From: Bacteroidota bacterium
GTDB lineage: Bacteria > Bacteroidota > Rhodothermia > Balneolales > Balneolaceae
NCBI GenBank assembly: GCA_024635465.1
Contig: JAGXIS010000120.1
Span: 1 to 16,580 of the forward strand
Direction: 5' to 3'
DNA length: 16,580 nucleotides
Shown: in pieces, positions 1-6,336 of the stretch
How positions within the stretch are numbered: position 1 is the first letter of the stretch
How the letters are laid out: each line of letters begins with the position of its first letter
The notes under the pieces: generated by a model
Told to the model about the DNA's origin: nothing
Seen by the model: the letters and a program-made list of their open reading frames with translations, nothing else
Databases searched by the model: none
Program-made: the position numbers and the translations under genes

Positions 1-442
1 CCACGTATCTGTCCTTATCAATTTCCAGATCATGAACCGTGAGTACCTGGACCTGCTGTTCATTTTCATCGATTCGTCGCAACACAGCTTTGATTCGAGA
101 TATCAATTTGGTCGTACTGATCGGTTTTGTGATAAAATCATCAGCACCTTTATTCAGACCTTCAACTTCTGTTTTTTCATCGCTGCGAGCCGTGAGAAAA
201 ATGATTGGAATATGTTTGAGGTTGGGATCTTTTCTCATCTTATCACAAACCTCAAGACCATCCATATTTGGCATCATGATATCCAGAAGTACCAAATTTG
301 GATTCTCTTGTTTGGCGAGCTCAATTCCGGTCTCACCATTTTCTGCTTTTAATACGTCATATCCTTCTTTTCTCAGATTATACTCTATCAGATCGAGCAG
401 ATCCTGCTCATCATCAACAACTAGAATCTTCTTTTTAGCCAA
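1..442 (-). CDS. PhoB/OmpR-type response regulator, partial (C-terminus beyond left edge)
   Basis: Reading the minus strand gives an open frame starting MAKKKILVVDDEQDLLD. It is a CheY-like receiver domain: acidic pocket D10/D11, phospho-acceptor D54 in LVLLDIMMPNMDG, switch Thr84 in LTAR, and conserved Lys106 in ITKPI. Residues 134-147 (LTVHDLEIDKDRYV) resemble the entry into an OmpR/PhoB winged-helix DNA-binding domain, which continues past base 1. The start is a TTG: an in-frame TAA lies 11 codons upstream and no ATG or GTG intervenes. There is no clear Shine-Dalgarno sequence. The family acts as a DNA-binding regulator phosphorylated by a sensor kinase; the kinase and target genes are not visible. 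It lies 97 bp downstream of ruvA in the same direction, but a promoter of its own is likely. Confidence 0.9.
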   Translation of the reverse strand, partial: MAKKKILVVDDEQDLLDLIEYNLRKEGYDVLKAENGETGIELAKQENPNLVLLDIMMPNMDGLEVCDKMRKDPNLKHIPIIFLTARSDEKTEVEGLNKGADDFITKPISTTKLISRIKAVLRRIDENEQQVQVLTVHDLEIDKDRYV

Positions 443-463
443 AACTGTTTGATTAATTGCGAT

Positions 464-475
464 TAAACCGGTTTA
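464..475. promoter_or_regulatory. 12-bp perfect palindrome upstream of the response regulator
   Basis: TAAACCGGTTTA is a perfect palindrome 22 bp upstream of the TTG start of the response regulator, within its likely promoter. It is a candidate operator, perhaps for autoregulation. No protein can be assigned to it from sequence alone. Confidence 0.3.
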
Positions 476-539
476 TGTCAATCATTAAACATGATTCCTT
501 TCAGTAGAAAGGTAACGATTGCATGTTAAGCCAATGTTA

Positions 540-1136
540 TCATTTCAGTTCTGCAAGTGCCTGTTTAACGATATCAGAGATCGAAGCATCCGGGTCTTTA
601 CCAGTAATTTGATTTACAACCCTACCTGAATCTCTCTTGCTGAATCCCAGTGCTTCCAATGCCGATACGGCCTCTTCTCTTTTGCTTCTGCTCTGTGAAC
701 TTCCGGTGACCACGGATGGCTGAGTTTCATCAAAAAGCTTATCCTTTAACTCCAGTACCATTCTTTCTGCAGTTTTCTTGCCAATACCTGAGATTGATGA
801 CAGTGAGGAAGTATCTTGCATCACAATTGCTTCCATCAGTACATTAGCGGGCAATCCGGACAAAATGGTAAGGGCCAACTTGGGACCAATCCCTTTCACA
901 GTGATCAAGCGTTCAAACAAATTTTTCTCTTTACCATTTACAAAACCAAACAATCGCTGATCATTGTCTGTGATATGGTGATAGATCAGCAGTTTTAGCT
1001 CCTTCTCTGCAGCAGGTAATTTATCCAATGTCTGAGCAGAGATCTCCACTTCATAACCCACACCACCGACATCGATCACGCATCGATCCTGACCTTTCCA
1101 GGCTAACTCGCCTTTTAAATATGCTATCATGCTCAT
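540..1136 (-). CDS. ruvA: Holliday junction branch-migration protein RuvA
   Basis: RuvA binds four-way DNA junctions as a tetramer and loads the RuvB helicase for branch migration in recombinational repair. The 198-aa protein has the family layout: an OB-fold at residues 1-66, two helix-hairpin-helix DNA-binding motifs (VKGIGPK at 80-86 and SGIGKKTAER at 116-125), a flexible linker at about 137-152, and the C-terminal RuvB-contact domain at 153-198 (EEAVSALEALGFSKRD). An internal Met3 (MIAYLKGE) matches the usual family N-terminus, so the true start may be 6 bp further in. A purine-rich AAGGAAG lies about 8 bp before the first ATG. The gene follows ruvC by 37 bp, so the two probably share a transcript. 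ruvB is not in the window. Confidence 0.97.
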   Translation of the reverse strand: MSMIAYLKGELAWKGQDRCVIDVGGVGYEVEISAQTLDKLPAAEKELKLLIYHHITDNDQRLFGFVNGKEKNLFERLITVKGIGPKLALTILSGLPANVLMEAIVMQDTSSLSSISGIGKKTAERMVLELKDKLFDETQPSVVTGSSQSRSKREEAVSALEALGFSKRDSGRVVNQITGKDPDASISDIVKQALAELK

Positions 1137-1173
1137 TGTTGATCTTCCTTCATTTAAATTTTTTCTTCGGCAG

Positions 1174-1752
1174 TTATAATCCCCCTTTTACCCGATCCGG
1201 ATTATCTTGTATAAACTGAGCCCAACTCGATTTGCTGTTGTTTTGATGGGTTTTTTTAGTGGTTTTGGACTGACCCGGGATGGAGTGTGTAAAGTGACAC
1301 CAGGCTACAGCCAACGCATCCGTTGCATCCTGTGACATTTTCCCCTCCGGCATTTTCATCATCTTCTCCAGCATAAATGCCACTTGCTGTTTACCGGCAT
1401 TTCCATTTCCGGTGATCGCTTTCTTGACTACTTTTGGATAGTATTCGGAAGCCGTTAGCCCCTCATTGGTGATGGCTAAAATGGCAGCCGCCTGAGCTCT
1501 TCCCAGTTTTAACATCGCTAATGGGTCCACACCATAAATGGGTGTCTCGATCGCACACTCATCCGGTTGATGTTTTCGGATTAAGAGTGTTATCTCATCA
1601 AAAATAAACTGTAGTCTTTCGGTGTGATCCTCCATATGATCCATTCGAAGGACGTCACATGCATCCACCCGGTAGGAGGTATTTTCCTGAACAAGGATTG
1701 CGTAACCTGTAGCTCGAGACCCTGGATCGATTCCTAATATTTTTTTAGCCAT
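1174..1752 (-). CDS. ruvC: Holliday junction resolvase RuvC
   Basis: RuvC is the endonuclease that cuts Holliday junctions symmetrically, together with RuvAB. The 192-aa product shows the RNase H-like fold and all four acidic catalytic positions: D9 in LGIDPGS, E69 in AIETPIYG, and D142 and D145 in SQDATDALAVAWCH. The C-terminal 30-35 residues after the catalytic core (QSKTTKKTHQNNSKSS and onward) form a polar, Lys/Asn/Ser-rich tail longer than in the shortest family members, probably disordered. Its ATG lies 92 bp downstream of the fabI stop, and it is followed by ruvA after 37 bp. Confidence 0.97.
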   Translation of the reverse strand: MAKKILGIDPGSRATGYAILVQENTSYRVDACDVLRMDHMEDHTERLQFIFDEITLLIRKHQPDECAIETPIYGVDPLAMLKLGRAQAAAILAITNEGLTASEYYPKVVKKAITGNGNAGKQQVAFMLEKMMKMPEGKMSQDATDALAVAWCHFTHSIPGQSKTTKKTHQNNSKSSWAQFIQDNPDRVKGGL

Positions 1753-1844
1753 AACCGGATCTGTTAAAATTAAAAACTTAAAGTTACAGACGAAATCATC
1801 AGGATAATACTGTTTTGGTGAAACCGCAGATAACCGAACCCGAC

Positions 1845-2684
1845 TTACTCCTCTTTATCACCGTAAAGTGAATTCAGCCCCTCAATCATCGCTTCCGAAA
1901 TGCCACAGGTTACAAATCCACCATCATGATACAAGTTCTGCATGGTCACTTTACGTGTTAGATCAGAGAAAAGAGTGACACAATAGTCTGCACATTCATC
2001 CGCAGATGGGTTCCCAAGCGGAGCGATCATATCTGCAAAGGTATACATCCCATCAAACCCTTTAATTCCGGTCCCTGCAGACGTTTTCGTAGGCGCTTGG
2101 GATACTGTATTCACACGAATGCCTCGTTTGGCAAGCCGACTTCCATAATTTCTTGCGATGCTCTCAAGCAATGCTTTCGCATCATTCATGTCGGAATATT
2201 TTGAAAAGATTCGCTGAGCCCCAATGAATGTGAGTGCTACAACACTCCCGCCATCATTTAGAATCTCAGCTTTTTCAGCATGATTCAGAACCCTATGCAA
2301 CGAAATCGCTGAAATATCCAGTGTTTGATTGAGCCATGCATAATTGAGATCATTGTACTCTTTCTTTTTACGGATATTGGGTGACATTCCAATGGCATGA
2401 AGAATAAAATCAACACTTCCCAAAGCCTCTTTGGTTTGTGTCATGAGTTTTTCCACGTCCTCGTCTTTGCTTACATCACATGGAAAAATGGGTGCGTCTG
2501 TCTCTTCTGAGAGAGCGTTGAGTTCGCCGAGACGCAGGGCAATGGGGGCATTTGAGAGCACAAAATCTGCTCCTTCTCGTTTACAAGCCAGTGCAACTCT
2601 CCAGGCAATACTTCGATCATCCAAGGCCCCAAAAATGATTCCCTTCTTTCCCTTTAATAAACCGTATCCTTTCTCTTCAGACAT
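1845..2684 (-). CDS. fabI: Enoyl-[acyl-carrier-protein] reductase (NADH), FabI type
   Basis: FabI catalyses the last reduction of each fatty-acid elongation cycle (trans-2-enoyl-ACP to acyl-ACP) using NAD(P)H. The 279-aa protein is a short-chain dehydrogenase with the FabI-type nucleotide loop (GALDDRSIAWRVA, 19-31) and the Tyr-x6-Lys active site (Y163, K170 in KYSDMNDAK). It also has the substrate-loop region APTKTSAGTGIKGF (197-210) and the C-terminal segment KVTMQNLYHDGGF. The second active-site Tyr of E. coli FabI (in LTYLGAE) is replaced by Phe153 in LTFIGAQ; InhA of mycobacteria also carries Phe there. The loop and C-terminal sequences look like the Bacteroidota branch of FabI. It is followed at 92 bp by ruvC, and its own promoter probably lies within 2685-2783. 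Confidence 0.93.
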   Translation of the reverse strand: MSEEKGYGLLKGKKGIIFGALDDRSIAWRVALACKREGADFVLSNAPIALRLGELNALSEETDAPIFPCDVSKDEDVEKLMTQTKEALGSVDFILHAIGMSPNIRKKKEYNDLNYAWLNQTLDISAISLHRVLNHAEKAEILNDGGSVVALTFIGAQRIFSKYSDMNDAKALLESIARNYGSRLAKRGIRVNTVSQAPTKTSAGTGIKGFDGMYTFADMIAPLGNPSADECADYCVTLFSDLTRKVTMQNLYHDGGFVTCGISEAMIEGLNSLYGDKEE

Positions 2685-2719
2685 AATAAATATCGTTTAG
2701 TTGTTTTCAATAGACTCAG

Positions 2720-2740
2720 CCTGAAAATAACACCTTCAGG
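2720..2740. terminator. Weak hairpin between the barrel gene and fabI
   Basis: An inverted repeat with 6-bp arms CCTGAA/TTCAGG and a 9-nt loop lies between the end of the DUF5777-type gene and fabI. No T-tract follows on either strand, so it is at best a weak terminator or a processing site on the minus-strand transcript. Confidence 0.25.
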
Positions 2741-2783
2741 GGTTAAAGTGAAAAGTGAAGAGGAAGTTGGTGAAATTTTTAGT

Positions 2784-3659
2784 CTAACGAATTCGAAACA
2801 GCCGATTAATATTAAACCCAAACCGATATCCACCATCCAGAAAATCTCCATTCCCGCTGGAAACAAGATAGGATTCATTCAGTGCTCTGGATGTGGTGAA
2901 GAACATTTGAAATACATGTCCACCCGTCTCTACATCAATACCGATACCGATGTTGTGATCCAGATTTTCAGCATCCGTTATGGGTGGGATATACTGAAAC
3001 GTAATTGCTGTTCTCGGTGCAATTTTAAATCTCCCTCCAACGCCAATACTGTAATAGGTGTTTTCAGCCGGATCAGCAACACTTAACTCAAAACCAACCC
3101 GGTTGAAATGAGTAATCATCGGTACAAGCTGAAGGCTTAGATCATCACTCATTTTTCTCGCAATCGGAACGGCCAGATTAAAATTGAGGCGATCAGATAA
3201 ATTATAATCTACATCCAGAAAGCCATAACTCCCTGTAGTTATACCTATTGAAGGAATAACGGTGACAGATACAGGGCTTCCGCCATTCTGCCTTTGTCGT
3301 ATCAGTGAGTATCGGGATGATAAATCATACACCTTGTCCATACTGGATCTGCCGATACCAAGTGAGAACTGTTCACCAAAACCGTACTCAAAACTAAATC
3401 GGACATTAGCACCCTGGTCAATACCCCAAAGTTCACTTACTCCTCCGTTTACTTCCCCAAAAGTGTGCATAATTGAGTAGTGCAACTCACCTTTTGATAG
3501 CGGTTCTACTGTGTAAAGATTAATATTCCTGGGTGCCATAAAAATAAGCTCTTCCGGCTGATCTGTTACGACTCGTTCTCTTTCAAGCTGGGCAATCAAC
3601 AGGCTCGGGAAGAGCATTAAACATAGTAGTGCAAGGAGAATTGATTGAATTTTTTTCAT
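2784..3659 (-). CDS. DUF5777-type outer-membrane beta-barrel protein
   Basis: The 291-aa product has a type I signal peptide (MKKIQSILLALLCLMLFPSLLIA, probable cleavage before Q24). The mature part has many short amphipathic strands with alternating hydrophobic residues, such as VRFSFEYGFGEQFSLGIGRS, LNFNLAVPIARK and YYSIGVGGRFKI, and ends GYRFGFNINRLFRIR. This is the pattern of an outer-membrane barrel. The opening RNINLYTVEPLSKGELHYSIMHTFGEV matches what I know of the DUF5777 family of Bacteroidota, whose function is not established. It lies 12 bp downstream of a yceI-family gene in the same direction, so the two are likely co-transcribed, and barrel and YceI may act together on an envelope lipid or quinone-like ligand (inference). 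Family assignment is from memory of motifs. Confidence 0.75.
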   Translation of the reverse strand: MKKIQSILLALLCLMLFPSLLIAQLERERVVTDQPEELIFMAPRNINLYTVEPLSKGELHYSIMHTFGEVNGGVSELWGIDQGANVRFSFEYGFGEQFSLGIGRSSMDKVYDLSSRYSLIRQRQNGGSPVSVTVIPSIGITTGSYGFLDVDYNLSDRLNFNLAVPIARKMSDDLSLQLVPMITHFNRVGFELSVADPAENTYYSIGVGGRFKIAPRTAITFQYIPPITDAENLDHNIGIGIDVETGGHVFQMFFTTSRALNESYLVSSGNGDFLDGGYRFGFNINRLFRIR

Positions 3660-3671
3660 GAAATTGTTCTA

Positions 3672-4244
3672 TTAGTTATCTGTTTTGACAAGTTGAATTG
3701 AAATATTTACCGTCTGCTCTTCAGCCAATTGGTAAAAGAGTACTCCCGGTCTGTCGATGTTATAATCCTCCAGGAGTACTACCCAACTGGCTTCTAGTTG
3801 AATTGAATCCCCGTTTGGAGTAAGTGTCCCTTCCACGTCAATCTCTCTTTCTACTCCATGGATTTTAAACGTACCGTTTACCCGTGCTTCCTGTGTTTCT
3901 TGAAGATTTGGATCAAAATCCGTTTGCAATTCTCCTGTAAACTCAGCGAATGGAAATTTATCCGTCTCCAGATAACTATTCCTCATATCCCTGTCGCGCC
4001 GTTGAATACCTGTTTCCAACGTATTTAGATCCACGTAGAAATCAACCATTTTCGTTTCAAGGTCAATCAAACCGGTCAAATTTTCACTTACGCCTTCGAA
4101 TTCAAGGAGTGGCGCTGTAGATACAAACTCAACGTAACCATCATCAGCCATAAATTTTTGTGCCGGTAGCCTGTCGGGTAGTAGTGTTAAGAGAGCCGGT
4201 ATTATAAGTATTGGTGTTAGTCTGATTAATCTTTTCATGTTCAT
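3672..4244 (-). CDS. YceI-family periplasmic lipid/isoprenoid-binding protein
   Basis: YceI proteins are small periplasmic lipocalin-like barrels that bind long isoprenoids or similar amphiphiles. The 190-aa protein begins with a signal peptide ending near LPA-Q (cleavage about residue 28). The YceI core follows: VEFVSTAPLLEFEGVSE, DLETKMVDFYVDLNTLETGIQRRDRDM, SYLETDKFPFAEFTGEL, VNGTFKIHGVEREIDVEGTL and a C-terminal strand ending VNISIQLVK. All expected landmarks are present and the length is normal. A second Met (residue 3) could be the start. It is the first gene of a two-gene unit with the barrel gene 12 bp downstream. Its upstream region is shared with the divergent ECF sigma operon, which raises the possibility that the sigma factor controls it. 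Confidence 0.9.
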   Translation of the reverse strand: MNMKRLIRLTPILIIPALLTLLPDRLPAQKFMADDGYVEFVSTAPLLEFEGVSENLTGLIDLETKMVDFYVDLNTLETGIQRRDRDMRNSYLETDKFPFAEFTGELQTDFDPNLQETQEARVNGTFKIHGVEREIDVEGTLTPNGDSIQLEASWVVLLEDYNIDRPGVLFYQLAEEQTVNISIQLVKTDN

Positions 4245-4369
4245 TTATTTCTGCTGTCGATTTCATCTTGTTTAAAAATTATTGCGTGTTTCATGATTTT
4301 GTATTGATTCTGTTTAACTATACGTAACTAAACTGAGTTCAGATGGTTGATTCATTTCTTTCTTTTATT

Positions 4370-4392
4370 GGAGTTAATGATGTTTTAACTCC
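4370..4392. promoter_or_regulatory. Inverted repeat, candidate operator or hairpin
   Basis: Perfect 8-bp arms GGAGTTAA (4370-4377) and TTAACTCC (4385-4392) flank a 7-nt loop. The position midway between two divergent genes suits an operator for either unit. There is no T-tract, so a terminator is unlikely. Confidence 0.35.
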
Positions 4393-4445
4393 ATTTTCAT
4401 TCAAATTTGGTGAAAAGCCACCTATCGGAAATTATTTCAACTTTT

Positions 4446-4477
4446 TTTGGCTTAATAGGTTTTTAGAGATATGTTTT
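4446..4477 (+). promoter_or_regulatory. Possible Bacteroidota-type promoter of the sigma operon
   Basis: TTTG at 4446-4449 is followed after 20 bp by TATGTTTT at 4470-4477. This resembles the Bacteroidota primary promoter pattern (a TTTG-like -33 element, then TAnnTTTG near -7). Transcription would then start close to 4484. The match to the -7 element is incomplete. Confidence 0.3.
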
Positions 4478-4491
4478 AGTTCATAATTAAC

Positions 4492-5148
4492 GTGCAGCAC
4501 CATCCGTCCTGCCTTCTCTTACGTATATACTATCAGACAGTGATATTTTATTGGATATGTTATTTACTGGGATTCGCTCTCTATTCTGAAGATGAGGAGA
4601 GAGAGTGGATGCACCGCATCAAAAAAGGTGATGTGGAGGCAATGCGAAAGCTCTATGCCAAATACAAAAATTTATTATTTGGTATGATTTTATCTGTTTT
4701 AAAGAACAGAGAAGAAGCTGAAGATTGCCTGCAGGAAGTATTTACACAGGCTTGGGAAAAAGCCGATAAATTTGATGCTGAGAGAGGTAATGTATATAGT
4801 TTTTTAGTGACGATGACTCGCAATAAAGCGATCGATCGAACCCGCTCCAGAGCTTTTAAAGATGCCGGAAAAGAAGATCACATCATCAATGACTTTACAT
4901 TAACTCCGGTAAGTGACGGAAATAACCCTCATGAAATTCTTGAATTATCTGAGCGTGCAGCTATACTACGTGATGCACTGCAAAAGCTTAAGAAGAAAGA
5001 AAGAGAGGTATTGTACGTTTCATATTTTAAGGGACTCAGTCAGTCAGAAATATCCGAAACAATGGATATCCCGCTTGGGACGGTTAAATACCGTATGCGC
5101 CAAGGGATGATAAAATTAAAGGAGATGTTGGTTACTGAGGAATTATAA
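4492..5148 (+). CDS. ECF-family RNA polymerase sigma factor (SigK-like, partner of RskA)
   Basis: This is an extracytoplasmic-function sigma factor. Region 2 spans about residues 45-118 (DVEAMRKLYAKYKNLLFGMI, EEAEDCLQEVFTQAWEKADKFD, VYSFLVTMTRNKAIDRTRSR). Region 4 spans about 155-212 with helix-turn-helix GLSQSEISETMDIPLGTVKYRMRQ. The start is uncertain. The longest frame begins with GTG at 4492, but its first 30 residues (MQHHPSCLLLRIYYQTVIFY...) do not look like a sigma N-terminus. Alternatives are GTG at 4540 and ATG at 4609 (M40), the latter preceded by a purine-rich GAGGAGAGAGAG. The family-like sequence begins near SEDEEREWMHRIKKGD. The stop overlaps the next start (TAATG), implying translational coupling with the anti-sigma gene. 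Confidence 0.92.
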   Translation: MQHHPSCLLLRIYYQTVIFYWICYLLGFALYSEDEEREWMHRIKKGDVEAMRKLYAKYKNLLFGMILSVLKNREEAEDCLQEVFTQAWEKADKFDAERGNVYSFLVTMTRNKAIDRTRSRAFKDAGKEDHIINDFTLTPVSDGNNPHEILELSERAAILRDALQKLKKKEREVLYVSYFKGLSQSEISETMDIPLGTVKYRMRQGMIKLKEMLVTEEL

Positions 5149-5945
5149 TGAATAAAGAAAAAGAACATAACGACTTTGAAGCGCTCTGCGCCGGGTACGT
5201 TCTCGACGCACTCTCAAAAGAGGAGGTAAAAGAGTTTGAGAACATGCTCAAAAATGCTTCGCCCGAGGAGAAAGATCTACTGGCGAAGATGGAAAGGGTG
5301 CGTGATGAGTTTCCTCTTATGACGGAGCCTGTTGCCCCTTCTGCAAACGTAGAAGATCGATTGTTTGCAGACTTAGCCTCCAGACAAAAACCTGCAGAAA
5401 GTACCCGGTCTGTAGATGATAAAGTAGCCGGACGAATTATTCCATTATGGGCCTACAAAGCGGCGGCGGCTCTCTTTTTAATTGGCTCGCTTACACTTGT
5501 TTGGATGAATGCAGATCTATCCGATAGGGTTTCTGAACAAGGAGCAGTCATTACAGAACTTCAGACTGAACTGGAAAAACAGGATCGACTTCTAGACGTA
5601 TTGGCCGCCAGGGAAGTTAAACTTGTGATAATGGGCGGACTCGATCCAAGTCCGGACGGTTATGGTAAGATATTGTGGGATCCTGAAAATAGTCAGGCCG
5701 TTTTACAACTAGCCAACCTCCCGGCTCCTGAGCAGGATAAAGATTATCAGCTTTGGTTAATCAAAGACGGAGAAAATCCAATCAGCGCCGGTGTATTCAA
5801 CTTCGACCAATCCGCCAGCGATCTCTTCTTTGAGGTAGAGTATCTGGAGGAACCATCACCGGTTTCTAACGCCTTCGCTGTTACACTCGAACCAAAAGGC
5901 GGTGTGCCACAACCCACCGGCGACATGTTCTTACTTGGGCAGTAA
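5148..5945 (+). CDS. RskA-type transmembrane anti-sigma factor
   Basis: Such proteins hold the cognate ECF sigma factor at the membrane until an envelope signal triggers release. The 265-aa protein has a cytoplasmic N-terminal sigma-binding domain (GYVLDALSKEEVKEFENML, 17-35), one membrane segment (about 100-119, LWAYKAAAALFLIGSLTLVW), and a short coiled coil (122-150). The exported RskA C-terminal domain (about 155-265) contains KDYQLWLIKDG (198-208) and NAFAVTLEPKGGVPQPTG (241-258), both hallmarks of the family. The N-terminal domain lacks the zinc-binding His-x3-Cys-x2-Cys motif of ZAS-type anti-sigma factors, as is usual for the RskA group. Its ATG overlaps the sigma stop by one base. The signal it senses is unknown. 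Confidence 0.93.
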   Translation: MNKEKEHNDFEALCAGYVLDALSKEEVKEFENMLKNASPEEKDLLAKMERVRDEFPLMTEPVAPSANVEDRLFADLASRQKPAESTRSVDDKVAGRIIPLWAYKAAAALFLIGSLTLVWMNADLSDRVSEQGAVITELQTELEKQDRLLDVLAAREVKLVIMGGLDPSPDGYGKILWDPENSQAVLQLANLPAPEQDKDYQLWLIKDGENPISAGVFNFDQSASDLFFEVEYLEEPSPVSNAFAVTLEPKGGVPQPTGDMFLLGQ

Positions 5946-6000
5946 CCACCCAAACCACCCATGCAACATTCTTCTCCTATGCGTTACCCTACTCCTATGC

Positions 6001-6028
6001 GTCATCCTGAATTTATTTCAGGATCTCA
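6001..6028. repeat. Palindromic dispersed repeat, copy 1
   Basis: This is the first of two identical 28-bp copies. The core has 8-bp arms ATCCTGAA/TTCAGGAT around a 5-nt loop, flanked by GTC and CTCA. It resembles the widespread REP-like intergenic palindrome built on CATCCTGAA...TTCAGGAT that recurs in many genomes. Confidence 0.75.
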
Positions 6029-6106
6029 TGGTTTAGGGACAGTAGTATAGGTGGCAAAGGTGCAAGATGAAAAGTGATTTCAAGGTTAAGGGCTCTCACT
6101 TTAACC

Positions 6107-6134
6107 GTCATCCTGAATTTATTTCAGGATCTCA
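6107..6134. repeat. Palindromic dispersed repeat, copy 2
   Basis: This copy is identical over 28 bp to that at 6001-6028, in the same orientation and 106 bp further on. The identity, with unlike sequence between the copies, points to recent spread or duplication of the unit. Confidence 0.75.
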
Positions 6135-6196
6135 AGGTGCAAGGTGCAAGGTGCCAGGGGTGCAGGGGTGCAGGGGTGCAAGGAGTGCAGGGGTGC
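6134..6196. repeat. G-rich short tandem repeat array
   Basis: Three 7-bp units AAGGTGC (6134-6154) are followed, after one extra C, by 8-bp units AGGGGTGC at 6156-6163, 6164-6171, 6172-6179 and 6189-6196. A 9-bp variant AAGGAGTGC lies at 6180-6188. A related AAAGGTGCAAGA occurs at 6056-6067. The mix of 7-, 8- and 9-bp units suggests a slippage-prone array grown from one motif. Four GGGG runs on the plus strand could fold as a G-quadruplex. Confidence 0.85.
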
Positions 6197-6283
6197 AGAG
6201 TAGATAGTAATGGAATGAAGTGCAGAAGAAAGACGAGGTTGGTACGAAAGGAAGGGTCAAAAATCAGCAGGTAGGAAAAACAT

Positions 6284-6316
6284 AAAAAGCCGGGCATATC
6301 ATACCCGGCTTTTTTT
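6284..6316. terminator. Strong bidirectional intrinsic terminator
   Basis: A perfect 11-bp stem AAAAAGCCGGG/CCCGGCTTTTT with a 9-nt loop is followed by a run of seven T on the plus strand (6310-6316) and five on the minus strand. It sits between the convergent anti-sigma gene and the triple-repeat lipoprotein gene, whose stop is about 20 bp away, and would serve both. Confidence 0.92.
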
Positions 6317-6336
6317 ATGAAAGCACTATGGTTGTA

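Larger units (their letters stand above)
4245..4491. promoter_or_regulatory. Divergent AT-rich intergenic region between yceI and the sigma operon
   Basis: These 247 bases hold no gene. They separate divergently transcribed yceI (minus) and the ECF sigma gene (plus), so promoters for both are expected here. A perfect 8-bp inverted repeat and a Bacteroidota-like promoter pattern are listed separately. If the sigma gene really starts at the ATG at 4609, the control region would extend to that point. Confidence 0.5.
5946..6283. repeat. Intergenic repeat block between convergent genes
   Basis: I see no credible gene in these 338 bases. They contain an 11-bp direct repeat CTCCTATGCGT (5974-5984 and 5992-6002), two identical copies of a palindromic repeat, and a G-rich tandem array, the last two listed separately. 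A short open frame at 6074-6274 merely translates the repeats. The region sits at the end of the sigma/anti-sigma operon and just before the terminator shared with the convergent lipoprotein gene. Confidence 0.7.

Noticed and set aside
39..452. 137-aa plus-strand open frame
   Set aside because: It is antisense to a clear receiver-domain gene whose frame carries all the catalytic residues.
497..512. CCTTTC/GAAAGG hairpin between ruvA and the response regulator
   Set aside because: The stem is 6 bp with no T-tract on either strand, too weak to call a terminator.
2654..2878. 74-aa minus-strand frame overlapping the barrel and fabI genes
   Set aside because: It overlaps the ends of two well-supported genes in another frame and has no recognisable domain.
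6134..6196. CRISPR array
   Set aside because: The units are 7-9 bp with no spacers, so this is a simple tandem repeat.
6074..6274. 66-aa plus-strand open frame
   Set aside because: It only translates the palindromic repeat and the GGTGC array, giving a low-complexity product.
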